Assembly: GCA_003551945.1 (NCBI GenBank)
Contig: PUNZ01000167.1
Span: 1 to 12,641, forward strand
Reading direction: 5' to 3'
Length of the DNA stretch: 12,641 nt
DNA from: Halovenus sp.
GTDB taxonomy: Archaea; Halobacteriota; Halobacteria; Halobacteriales; Haloarculaceae
Positions 6,574-12,641 of this stretch are shown one piece after another. Both the position numbers and the translations under genes were made by a program. The notes under the pieces were generated by a model that worked only from the letters and a program-made list of their open reading frames with translations, was not told the origin of the DNA and did no database searches. The first letter of the stretch is position 1; each line of letters begins with the position of its first letter.

Positions 6574-6592
6574 ATGGGCTGTCACTGCCCAT
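6574..6592. repeat. Inverted repeat ATGGGC-N7-GCCCAT in the divergent rpoL/zinc-protein gap
   Basis: A perfect 6-base inverted repeat with a 7-base spacer lies between the divergent starts at 6506 and 6629, a plausible place for a regulator site. Short palindromes of this size also arise by chance, so support is limited to position and symmetry. Confidence 0.35.
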
Positions 6593-6628
6593 AGAGGCTA
6601 AGCCACCTCCGGCCAAGACTCCCGGTAT

Positions 6629-6874
6629 ATGCAACAGTTGACGATTGATCCTACATTCGACATCCATGACCACCGTCATGGACTCAAATTGGTGAAAGAA
6701 GACCGACAGACACTGCTTCTTGACAACCCGGACGATGTCTTTGCTTGTCCAGCTTGTGGGAAGGCATTCAACCGGCTGTTTGTGAGCGAAAGACAGACAC
6801 AATCGTTTGGATGTCCTGATTCGCCCGTTTGTTTGGCACGAACTGACACGCAGATGCTCGTATTAACTCATTAA
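6629..6874 (+). CDS. Small zinc-binding protein resembling haloarchaeal 'flagella cluster protein' (DUF7385-like)
   Basis: The 81-residue protein begins with an FDIHDHRHGLKLVKEDRQT segment. It continues with a possible metal site: CPAC (about residues 40-43), KAFNRLFVSERQTQSF, then C-P-D-S-P-V-C and LART (about 61-71), ending LVLTH. The two Cys pairs suggest a zinc ribbon-like fold. The pattern matches, from memory, small haloarchaeal proteins annotated as 'flagella cluster protein', whose function is unknown. That would fit the FlaD/E and CheW genes 2 kb away, although rpoL lies between. The ATG at 6629 is the first in frame. The upstream TATA match is weak (GGCTAAGCC near 6600). A T4 run shortly after the stop may end the transcript. 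Confidence 0.7.
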   Translation: MQQLTIDPTFDIHDHRHGLKLVKEDRQTLLLDNPDDVFACPACGKAFNRLFVSERQTQSFGCPDSPVCLARTDTQMLVLTH

Positions 6875-6982
6875 TCGTCCTTTTATGCCCTCTCTGGCGA
6901 TATTTCACGGTCCATCATGATTGTACAGGTAGGTTGAGAAAAACAGCAAAGTCTAACCCGGAGGGGAGTAAACATTCGAATG

Positions 6983-7372
6983 ATGCCAACAGTAGAATAC
7001 CTCAACTACGAAGTGGTCGACGACAACGACTGGGATATGTACGACGATGAAACGTTCGAGATGGCTGCCGATGCCGGCCTCGACGATGAAGACTACGGCG
7101 TTCTCGAAGTCAACGAAGGCGAGTACATCCTTGAAGCCGCTGAAGCGCAGGGCTACGACTGGCCGTTCTCGTGCCGCGCTGGTGCGTGTGCAAACTGTGC
7201 AGGAATCGTTGTCGAAGGGGAAGTCGAAATGGACATGCAACAGATTCTTTCCGACGAAGAAGTCGAAGAGAAAAACGTCCGTCTGACCTGCATCGGTCAC
7301 GCAGTGACTGATGAAGTCAAAATCGTCTACAACGCAAAACACCTCGACTACCTCCAGAACCGCGTCATTTAA
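6983..7372 (+). CDS. fdx: Haloarchaeal [2Fe-2S] plant-type ferredoxin
   Basis: The 129-residue protein is very close to the well-studied halophilic ferredoxins, which are 128 residues long after Met removal. Cys ligands are C64, C69, C72 (in the motif SCRAGACANCAG) and C103 (RLTC), counting Met as 1. The N-terminal region (about 10-38) is the hyperacidic insert unique to haloarchaea. The C-terminus IVYNAKHLDYLQNRVI is strongly conserved. It is a soluble one-electron carrier, known as electron acceptor of 2-oxoacid:ferredoxin oxidoreductases, and it also serves other cytoplasmic redox enzymes. Two ATG codons are adjacent (6980 and 6983). I choose the second because known ferredoxins begin (M)PTVEYLNYE. 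A purine-rich GGAGGGGAG about 15 bases upstream is too distant to be a clear ribosome-binding site. Confidence 0.96.
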   Translation: MPTVEYLNYEVVDDNDWDMYDDETFEMAADAGLDDEDYGVLEVNEGEYILEAAEAQGYDWPFSCRAGACANCAGIVVEGEVEMDMQQILSDEEVEEKNVRLTCIGHAVTDEVKIVYNAKHLDYLQNRVI

Positions 7373-7373
7373 T

Positions 7374-7402
7374 CGGCCACCACCTGGCCGACTCGTTCTT
7401 TT
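7374..7402 (+). terminator. Hairpin plus T-rich terminator of the ferredoxin gene
   Basis: CGGCCA (7374-7379) and TGGCCG (7385-7390) form a perfect 6-base stem with a 5-base loop, starting directly after the stop codon. TTCTTTT follows a few bases later. A stem followed by a T-run fits transcription termination of a highly expressed gene. Confidence 0.5.
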
Positions 7403-7455
7403 CACCGTTGAGTCACGACGCCAGCCTACTTCGATTTCGACGTGAATCATAACCG

Positions 7456-7460
7456 TTTTA
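7456..7460 (+). promoter_or_regulatory. TATA-like box of the MATE exporter gene
   Basis: CCGTTTTACGC has a TTTTA core centred near 7458. Transcription is then expected to begin near 7485, giving a leader of about 25 bases. The adjacent palindrome fills the space between this box and the predicted start of transcription. Confidence 0.45.
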
Positions 7461-7468
7461 CGCACTCT

Positions 7469-7486
7469 TGACTGACTGGTCAGTCA
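7469..7486. promoter_or_regulatory. TetR-type palindromic operator before the MATE gene
   Basis: TGACTGAC-TG-GTCAGTCA is a perfect 8+8 base inverted repeat with a 2-base centre. A further half-like CTGAC follows at 7491-7495. This form is typical of operators bound by TetR/AcrR-family repressors, which often control multidrug exporters. It lies exactly between the TATA-like box and the expected transcription start, so a bound protein would block RNA polymerase. No TetR-family gene is in the window, so the repressor must be encoded elsewhere. Confidence 0.65.
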
Positions 7487-7510
7487 GGAACTGACTTCCT
7501 CGCTGCGTAT

Positions 7511-9217
7511 ATGAGTCCTGACCTCCCACCAGACGATACTCGAAACCAGTCACCGAGCAACGGGACTCAGGGAAATTCGGAAAACAAGGCAGAAACGGCC
7601 CCTTTGCAGTCTGGAAACACAGATTCGGTCGAAACTGACGGCGGCGCGGACAGCCCTCCATCGCCACCCAGAAAAGGCAAAGACCGCTCGGTGAACGTCA
7701 CTGACGGTGCGCTGTTCAAACCCCTGATGGTGCTTTCGGCACCGATTGTACTCGGCCAACTCTTACAGGTCGGCTACAACCTTGCAGACACCTACTGGGT
7801 TGGCCGTCTTGGTGGTGACCCCGTTGCCGCACTCTCATACTCGTGGGCAATTGTCTTCCTCATCGTCAGCGTTGGTGGTGGGTTGACAGTCGCCGGCACG
7901 GTTCTCGTTGCCCAATATAAAGGTGCCGCAGATTTCAGGCAATCTCACCACGTCGCTGGACAGACCCTTTCGTTCGTGACGCTGCTTTCGTTTTTGCTCG
8001 CCTTCATTGGGTATGTTCTTTCTCCCACACTCATTTCTCTCGTTGGCGCAACGCCTGGTACAGACCCCCATGCAATGGCGGTGGCCTACACCAGAATCAT
8101 CTTCATCGGCGTTGCGTTCATGTTCTGGTTTTTCATCTTTGATGCTCTTTCTCGGGGCTGGGGAGACACCCGTACACCGCTATATCTCATGGTCATCAGC
8201 GTATTCATAAATGTGGTCATTGATCCGTTTCTCATCCTTGGGTTTCAGGATAACCCAATGTTTGTCTGGTTCGGACTCGAATCGCTCGAAGCGACGCTCT
8301 TTGCGGCAACCGAATTCACTGGCTATGGCGTAGAGGGTGCAGCTATTGCCACCGTCATCTCACGCGGCTTTGCTGCGACTGTGGGGCTGTGGCTTCTGTT
8401 CTCAGGCCGTGTCGGTCTTCAACCGTCGCTGTCCGACCTCTGGCTTGACCCACGAACCATCTGGAAGATTCTCGATGTTGGTGCGCCGATTGCCGCCGAA
8501 CAGGGGCTTCGTGCCGGTGGAATTGCCGCATTGACGGCTATTATTGCCCTTGCAGGTGATGATGCTGTTGCGGCGTACGGTATCGTTAACCGTCTTTCGT
8601 CGCTGATGTTCCTTCCCGCGCTTGGTCTGGCTCGGGGAACCGAGACCGTTGTCGGCCAGAACCTCGGGGCAAACCAGATAGCGCGAGCCAAGCGAGCGGT
8701 CTCTCTCAGTTCAGGTGTCGTTGTTGGTGCCTTTATTGTGGTCATCGCGCTAGCATATCCCTTTGCAGAATCAATTGTTGGCTTCTTCCTGAGCGTCGAA
8801 GCGGACGGCGGGGTTGATGCACAGAGTGTCATCGAAATCGGGGCGCTCTATATCTGGATTGTCGGCCCTGCGTACATCTTCTTGGGCGTGTTCCAGACAA
8901 TGCTTGGTGGTATCCGCGGGAGCGGGAGCACCCGCGCCGCTATGTTGTTCGGGTCGACCGAACTCTGGGTCTTCCGGATACCTATCAGCTATTTGTTGCT
9001 CGTCCCGGGTGGAATGGGCATCGAGGGCGTCTGGTATGCGGTTGCTATCTCGTATATCTGTTCCGCCGTGATTACCGGTGCCTGGTTCCTCCGGGGAACG
9101 TGGGCGAAAAACGTTATTGACGAGGGAACTGAGCCACAATCCGACACATCTGACTCAGTTGGCGAGGGTGAAACCGATGTCGCGGACGGCGAAGCTGACG
9201 TTGGTGCTGATGATTAA
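7511..9217 (+). CDS. MATE-family multidrug/metabolite exporter
   Basis: The 568-residue protein has about 70 hydrophilic, low-complexity residues, then a MATE domain with about 12 membrane helices (about 70-530) in two related halves. Typical sequences are LFKPLMVLSAPIVLGQLLQ and YNLADTYWVGRLGGDPVAAL in the first helix region, GWGDTRTPLYLMVISVFINV in the first half, and GIAALTAIIALAGDDAVAAYG opening the second. FRIPISYLLLVPGGMGIEGV comes near the end. MATE proteins export cationic or organic compounds by Na+ or H+ antiport in the cell membrane; the substrate cannot be told from sequence. The length exceeds the usual 450-480 residues because of disordered tails at both ends, the C-terminal one strongly acidic. 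The upstream palindrome suggests repressor control. The gene is convergent with the Bax1-like gene with a 20-base gap. Confidence 0.92.
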   Translation: MSPDLPPDDTRNQSPSNGTQGNSENKAETAPLQSGNTDSVETDGGADSPPSPPRKGKDRSVNVTDGALFKPLMVLSAPIVLGQLLQVGYNLADTYWVGRLGGDPVAALSYSWAIVFLIVSVGGGLTVAGTVLVAQYKGAADFRQSHHVAGQTLSFVTLLSFLLAFIGYVLSPTLISLVGATPGTDPHAMAVAYTRIIFIGVAFMFWFFIFDALSRGWGDTRTPLYLMVISVFINVVIDPFLILGFQDNPMFVWFGLESLEATLFAATEFTGYGVEGAAIATVISRGFAATVGLWLLFSGRVGLQPSLSDLWLDPRTIWKILDVGAPIAAEQGLRAGGIAALTAIIALAGDDAVAAYGIVNRLSSLMFLPALGLARGTETVVGQNLGANQIARAKRAVSLSSGVVVGAFIVVIALAYPFAESIVGFFLSVEADGGVDAQSVIEIGALYIWIVGPAYIFLGVFQTMLGGIRGSGSTRAAMLFGSTELWVFRIPISYLLLVPGGMGIEGVWYAVAISYICSAVITGAWFLRGTWAKNVIDEGTEPQSDTSDSVGEGETDVADGEADVGADD

Positions 9218-9230
9218 CTCTGCAAGACGG

Positions 9231-9240
9231 TCTTCTTTTA
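9231..9240 (+). terminator. T-rich 3' end of the MATE gene
   Basis: TCTTCTTTTA lies 14 bases past the MATE stop codon and overlaps the 3' end of the convergent nuclease gene. With only 20 bases between the genes, the two transcripts probably overlap at their ends. Confidence 0.35.
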
Positions 9241-10770
9241 CTCTTCGGTTTTCCGTAATGTCCCCCCGCCTAACCCCGCCCATTCAATCCGGTAGCCAAG
9301 CGCTGCGAGCACTGCACTCTGTTCGTCGATACCGGCCGTTGAGAGACGCTCTTCGACCGTGGCCAGTTCCATCCCTGCCTCCAGTGTTTCCGATAGCGCA
9401 GCGAGAACTGTCGGACGAATCAGTGTCCGTCCGACCCGTTCGTGTTCTGGAAAGGTTACGTTTGAGAGTGCATCCACACTCACTCCCTGTTTCTCAGCTA
9501 CCGCCTCGACTGTCGTCACAGCAGCATCAGGAACCAACTCTTCCGGGAGCGATGTTGCGGCATCGGCAACGAGCTGTGTTTCGTAGCTCCGTAACGCGGT
9601 TCGAACCGCTCCCAAATCGACATCGCCACGGTAGGAGATTGCTTGGTGGCCCCGCGCTTCGATTTCCTCACCGACACCAAGAGTTTCGTCGACGGCAACC
9701 AGCAGCTCTACATCAGCAACGGCATCGAACCGTGCGAGCTTCTTTTCGACGTACTCCGGCGTCCAAAACCCCATAATCTCGAAATAGAGCCGAAAGTCCG
9801 TATGGTTCCAGTCGAACGCAAAATCGGGAATGACAACATGTTCGCCCGCAGCAATGGCATCTGGTTCACGCACCAGCGTCCAGTCGGTATCCAGCGCTTC
9901 GAACCGCCGCGCAAACGAGGCTTCGACCTCGCTGTCGAAGTCGACAACAGTCACCGGATCTGCCTCCGGAACCGTCACGTCTTCGTCGGTCAACACGAGT
10001 TCTCGTTCAGTTCCACGGTCATTGATACTCGCGCGTAGTTCCCACTCCTGTGTGTTGGCAATCGTTCTGAGTAACTGCGCGAACCGCGTTCCGTACCGCC
10101 GACTCTGTGAAAAGAGTGCATCCGGTCCGGTGACGAGTATCTCGCGGTCCGTCTTTGCAACGGTTCGCCGTCGGTCGTTCGGTAACTTCCGAATCTCGTA
10201 GAGGAGTCCCAGTCGTTTGAGCTGTGAGACAACCGCTTTTGGGTCGCTGGTGCGAATCCGGACCTCGGTAGCATCAAACAGTGCTGTCTGCGCTAGCGAG
10301 AGGTTATACTGCAGCCGTAACGTTTCGGGACTCCATTGTCTGTCGATTGCTTCAAGCACCGCGTTTCGCTCAAGATCGGCATACAGTGCGTGTTCGAGCA
10401 CATCGGTTTCAAGGCCAAGGCTGTTTGCTGCATTGTCGAGGACCTGTTCACGTTCAGCCATCGAGACGACACCGACGGACTCAGCTTCCTCGAAAACGCG
10501 CCGACGGATTCGTGTTGGGTCCATCGGTGCGTCGACCCGCCAACTCGTCTTTCGCTCAACCAGCTTTGCAAATCCGCGAACGAGTTTGAAATCCTCGCTT
10601 TCGCGTTCCAGCGTACCGAGTGCCTCCTGCAGCGTCTCCCTTGATTTTCCAACATGCCCTTGATAGATGCCGATTACTCGGGCAGCAAGCGGTTCAGCAG
10701 CTGCGTCGACGAACAAGGGTTGGTAACCGCCGCCGCGTCGGGTCACCCGCAGGAGCTCTTTCGTGAGCAC
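9238..10770 (-). CDS. DUF790 family protein, Bax1-like structure-specific nuclease
   Basis: The 510-residue protein starts VLTKELLRVTRRGGGYQPLF, the usual DUF790 N-terminus. It ends with a nuclease module containing VVIPDFAFDW (D316), DFRLYFEIMGFWTPEYVEKK (E331, K343/K344). These form a PD-(D/E)xK-like active site. DUF790 includes Bax1, an archaeal nuclease that works with the XPB helicase in nucleotide excision repair. I start it at the GTG at 10770. The family begins here, and an upstream BRE/TATA pair sits 27 bases before it. An in-frame ATG at 10863 would add 31 unrelated residues and overlap the lplA-like gene. In many archaea xpb is adjacent. Here it is absent; the upstream neighbour on the same strand is the lipoate ligase-like gene, 70 bases away. 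The organism may carry xpb elsewhere. Confidence 0.88.
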   Translation of the reverse strand: MLTKELLRVTRRGGGYQPLFVDAAAEPLAARVIGIYQGHVGKSRETLQEALGTLERESEDFKLVRGFAKLVERKTSWRVDAPMDPTRIRRRVFEEAESVGVVSMAEREQVLDNAANSLGLETDVLEHALYADLERNAVLEAIDRQWSPETLRLQYNLSLAQTALFDATEVRIRTSDPKAVVSQLKRLGLLYEIRKLPNDRRRTVAKTDREILVTGPDALFSQSRRYGTRFAQLLRTIANTQEWELRASINDRGTERELVLTDEDVTVPEADPVTVVDFDSEVEASFARRFEALDTDWTLVREPDAIAAGEHVVIPDFAFDWNHTDFRLYFEIMGFWTPEYVEKKLARFDAVADVELLVAVDETLGVGEEIEARGHQAISYRGDVDLGAVRTALRSYETQLVADAATSLPEELVPDAAVTTVEAVAEKQGVSVDALSNVTFPEHERVGRTLIRPTVLAALSETLEAGMELATVEERLSTAGIDEQSAVLAALGYRIEWAGLGGGTLRKTEE

Positions 10771-10792
10771 AGTCTGGTTACCGGTGGCCCGG

Positions 10793-10807
10793 TGCAAATC
10801 TGTTTCG
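10793..10807 (-). promoter_or_regulatory. BRE/TATA-like promoter of the Bax1-like gene
   Basis: The minus strand reads CGAAACAGATTTGCACC. CGAAAC fits a TFB recognition element, and GATTTGCA is a degenerate TATA box centred 27 bases before the GTG at 10770. It lies in the 70-base gap, so the gene need not depend on the upstream one. Confidence 0.45.
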
Positions 10808-10840
10808 GCAGTGACTGCACCGCTCTGTTGTCCTGCCTGC

Positions 10841-11662
10841 TTACCGTGTGACAGGCGAGCCACTCTCTCGGTCTCTCACCCACGACTCTGTGGCGTATTT
10901 GTTCGCTGCAATCTCGTCGGCCCGTGACCGCTCCGCAGCAGTCCACTCACCCGGGGTGGCGTCCACCCACTCCCTGAGTGTCTGCTCCAGTGTCGAGACG
11001 ATTGTGGCTCTGTCGAGCGCAGATTCTTCCATGATCCCTGTTACTCGTTCGCTGAAGGTTTCCGGAGTCACGTTGTGGTCGTGAAAGACGGCGAGGTGTC
11101 GGTCAGGAGTCGTGGTTACGGAAATGGAGCCGTGCTGGACGACTGCATCTTTCGTTCGGTACTGTGCGTTGCCGCTGATTTTTCGCCCACCCACGAGAAT
11201 ATCGTGTGCTGGGTGGATATCCCGGAGGTAACAGGCCGGTTGGTATATCGAGGGCTGTTCGTCCTCAGCAAAGCCTGCATCCAGTCCAAGCTGGTCAAAA
11301 AAGTCGAGAAGTGGCTCACAGAGCAGTTCGTAACACGAGAGGAGGTCACCGGGAACCGCCGCGGCTGGGACAGCAATCGAATAGGAAATATCGCCGAACG
11401 AATCGTGATAGATGCCACCGCCACCAGTTTGCCGACGGGTGACCGTCACGCCTTCGGCGTCGCAATACTCCCAATCGACCGTTTTAGGGTCCTGTCGGTA
11501 GCCGAGAGAGAGCGTGCTTGGTTCCCATCGGTACACGCGAACCGTTGCTGGGCCACCATCTGCAACGGTTTCCGCGGCGGTTTCGTCAAGGGCCATCTGC
11601 TGTGGCCCGGGAGCAGATTGCTCGGCGATGATCCGCCACTCTTGCGAATCGACGTCAGTCAT
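10841..11662 (-). CDS. lplA: Lipoate-protein ligase / octanoyltransferase family protein (LplA or LipM type)
   Basis: The 273-residue protein belongs to the biotin/lipoate transferase superfamily. It shows MALDETAAE (about 23-31), the nucleotide/acyl-pocket motif RRQTGGGGIYHD (76-87), and HDILVGGRKISGNAQYRT with the active-site lysine K161. It attaches lipoate or octanoate to lipoyl domains such as those of glycine-cleavage H protein or 2-oxoacid dehydrogenase E2. C144, in QPACY, sits just before the lysine motif where octanoyltransferase LipM carries its catalytic Cys (usually in an (A/S)CF motif). LipM function is therefore possible; annotation as LplA alone may be wrong. A short C-terminal helical part (about 205-265) is present, rather than the full accessory domain of E. 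coli LplA. The promoter region lies between this gene and the divergent thioesterase, with GTATAGAC or CTTTTC boxes near 11685-11699. Confidence 0.88.
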   Translation of the reverse strand: MTDVDSQEWRIIAEQSAPGPQQMALDETAAETVADGGPATVRVYRWEPSTLSLGYRQDPKTVDWEYCDAEGVTVTRRQTGGGGIYHDSFGDISYSIAVPAAAVPGDLLSCYELLCEPLLDFFDQLGLDAGFAEDEQPSIYQPACYLRDIHPAHDILVGGRKISGNAQYRTKDAVVQHGSISVTTTPDRHLAVFHDHNVTPETFSERVTGIMEESALDRATIVSTLEQTLREWVDATPGEWTAAERSRADEIAANKYATESWVRDRESGSPVTR

Positions 11663-11755
11663 ACCTCTGTTTGCAGGTGATGGCTGAAAAGTCTATACCA
11701 GCAGCGTTGGTTGACAAAACGACAGAACAAAAAGAACACCAGCCAGAGTGAGGAT

Positions 11756-12163
11756 ATGTCCGACCACAACTTCACCGTTCCAGTAACGGTACGCTATCGT
11801 GATATTGACTCCGTCAGTCACGTCAACAACGCGGTTTACGTAACCTATCTCGAACACGCTCGAACGGAGTATATTTCCGACGTAATGGCTGTCGAACCAG
11901 TCGACCCCGGATTTGTTATTGCGAACATCAATATCGACTATTTGCGACCAATTACGTATGGAGATGACGTACACGTCGGAATCAGTGTGACCGAGATTGG
12001 CGAATCGAGTATTCTGATGGAATATGATGTCATCGCAAATGGCGAACCTGCAGCGAGTGCAACCACCGTCATGGTGCCCTTCGATGAAACCGAACAAACA
12101 GCGCTCCCCGTCCCGGATTCGTGGCGAAGCGATATCTCGACACACGAAGGAATCTCGTTTTAA
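11756..12163 (+). CDS. Hot-dog acyl-CoA thioesterase (4HBT family)
   Basis: The 135-residue protein has the hallmark RYRDIDSVSHVNNAVYVTYL near the N-terminus; D18 of the DxD motif matches the catalytic Asp of 4-hydroxybenzoyl-CoA thioesterase-like enzymes. Later strands read NINIDYLRPITYGDDVHVGI and TVMVPFDE. Such small enzymes act as homotetramers and hydrolyse acyl-CoA thioesters; the specific substrate is unknown. I start at the ATG at 11756, which puts the catalytic motif at the usual distance from the N-terminus. The frame runs back to a TTG at 11711 with no family resemblance. GAGTGAGG lies only two bases before the ATG, so it is not a convincing ribosome-binding site. The gene is divergent from the lplA-like gene, and a functional link through acyl metabolism is possible but not shown. 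Confidence 0.88.
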   Translation: MSDHNFTVPVTVRYRDIDSVSHVNNAVYVTYLEHARTEYISDVMAVEPVDPGFVIANINIDYLRPITYGDDVHVGISVTEIGESSILMEYDVIANGEPAASATTVMVPFDETEQTALPVPDSWRSDISTHEGISF

Positions 12164-12174
12164 TTGAACTGTTT

Positions 12175-12238
12175 CCTTCGAAGGATATTGGTGGTATTTC
12201 GCTCACTTGAACCAATCTGTGGTTCCTCCCTTCTAAGG
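12175..12238. repeat. Two copies of the palindrome CCTTC(G/T)AAGG
   Basis: CCTTCGAAGG at 12175-12184 (perfect within TCCTTCGAAGGA) recurs as CCTTCTAAGG at 12229-12238, 54 bases later, start to start. Both lie in the 209-base gap before the last gene. Repetition makes a binding site more plausible than a single palindrome would. The rest of the gap up to 12372 shows nothing else except the TATA-like box of that gene. Confidence 0.45.
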
Positions 12239-12341
12239 AAAGCGGGCTGAATCATCCTGAAATTTACACCAAGTTGCGTTCTTCGCCCTCAATCCTGTCC
12301 GGTTCCGAGCGATCAGCGTCGACGGTTGTTTTCTGGCCAGC

Positions 12342-12348
12342 CTTTTGT
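12342..12348 (+). promoter_or_regulatory. TATA-like box of the last gene
   Basis: CCTTTTGTGC is centred about 28 bases before the ATG at 12373, matching the leaderless arrangement seen at other genes here. It is AT-poor compared with a consensus box. Confidence 0.35.
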
Positions 12349-12372
12349 GCGTGCGTGCCCACTGAACACCTA

Positions 12373-12641
12373 ATGGACGAGACGGACGACAGAACGGAAC
12401 CAAACACCGGCTCAGTTGCTGAACAACCCGACCAGAGCGACACCTCGGATACAGCAACCGAACTCCCCTCTCACGACTATCCGCATCCAAAACAGACAAC
12501 CGATGAGCCTTTTTCTCTCGATTATGCTGAGAGCGACGATGCGTCTGCGGAGATAAATGAAGAGACAAAAAGCAACGTGGCCGGCTCGCTGGACCGATTG
12601 GAGCCGCTTGAACCGCAAGAAATCACCCTCGAAAATGCTGC
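12373..12641 (+). CDS. Acidic hypothetical protein, N-terminal part (3' end off window)
   Basis: Ninety codons are visible. The sequence is hydrophilic and rich in Asp, Glu, Ser and Thr, hence probably disordered. It closes at the window edge with LEPLEPQEITLENAA. In some haloarchaeal small proteins (DUF7312-like, from memory) a short (E/P)-rich stretch ending in LENA(L/V)FV leads into a single membrane helix. That would suggest a small membrane-anchored protein with a cytoplasmic or external acidic tail, but this is a guess since the rest is missing. The start is chosen from a TATA-like box 28 bases upstream. Codon use and Asp/Glu content match the neighbouring genes. Confidence 0.6.
   Translation, partial: MDETDDRTEPNTGSVAEQPDQSDTSDTATELPSHDYPHPKQTTDEPFSLDYAESDDASAEINEETKSNVAGSLDRLEPLEPQEITLENA

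Noticed and set aside
6953..7465. 170-codon minus-strand frame opposite ferredoxin
   Set aside because: Val/Phe-rich shadow of the acidic ferredoxin coding sequence; ferredoxin is certain.
9078..9776. 232-codon plus-strand frame overlapping the MATE 3' end and the nuclease gene
   Set aside because: Arg/Pro/Leu-rich, out of frame with both well-supported genes, no domain.
10771..10863. 31-residue N-terminal extension of the Bax1-like protein
   Set aside because: It overlaps the 3' end of the upstream gene and the BRE/TATA site. The family N-terminus begins at the GTG at 10770.
11693..12145. 150-codon minus-strand frame opposite the thioesterase
   Set aside because: Shadow of equal length to the real gene. 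The hot-dog motif is on the plus strand.
1..12641. CRISPR arrays, insertion sequences, tRNA or rRNA genes, prophage or replication-origin signs
   Set aside because: No regularly spaced repeats, transposase, integrase, cloverleaf or rRNA-like sequence was seen on either strand. ParA has no ParB or iteron neighbours to suggest a plasmid origin.

Overview
The window looks like the chromosome of a halophilic archaeon (class Halobacteria). The predicted proteins are very rich in Asp and Glu. One gene encodes the 129-residue plant-type ferredoxin with the acidic N-terminal insert typical of haloarchaea. There are a HalX-type response regulator, an archaeal RNA polymerase subunit L and a FlaD/E archaellum protein. 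Several genes have a TATA-like box 27-30 bases before the start codon, as expected of haloarchaeal leaderless mRNAs. By eye the GC content is near 50-55 %, below the 60 % or more of most haloarchaea, so a low-GC lineage is likely. The species cannot be named from this sequence.

Layout. 1-1301 (-): a secreted DUF1102-like protein with two CARDB-like repeats and a very acidic tail, cut by the window edge. 1446-2039 (-): a receiver plus HalX response regulator. 2209-3291 (-): an actin-family protein of the salactin/volactin type. 3307-3661: no gene, but a GC-rich series of small hairpins. 3662-4144 (-): a stand-alone FlaD/E-domain archaellum protein, divergent from 4293-6046 (+), a translationally coupled parA-cheW pair. 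6222-6506 (-): rpoL. 6629-6874 (+): a small zinc-binding protein resembling the haloarchaeal 'flagella cluster protein'. 6983-7372 (+): ferredoxin. 7511-9217 (+): a MATE exporter behind a TetR-type palindromic operator. 9238-10770 (-): a DUF790/Bax1-like nuclease. 10841-11662 (-): a lipoyl/octanoyl transferase or ligase. 11756-12163 (+): a hot-dog thioesterase. 12373 to the end (+): the start of an acidic protein, probably with a membrane segment beyond the edge.

How the genes may work together. The left half combines polymer-forming or position-setting ATPases (actin homologue, ParA) with motility and chemotaxis parts (FlaD/E, CheW, response regulator, 'flagella cluster' zinc protein). The most attractive hypothesis is a module that places chemosensory arrays, and perhaps the archaellum, in the cell. 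ParA would be the positioning ATPase and the Arg-rich N-terminal tail of CheW its contact peptide. This is inference from gene order and sequence motifs. The right half is mostly metabolic or housekeeping: redox carrier, exporter, DNA repair nuclease, lipoate attachment, thioesterase.
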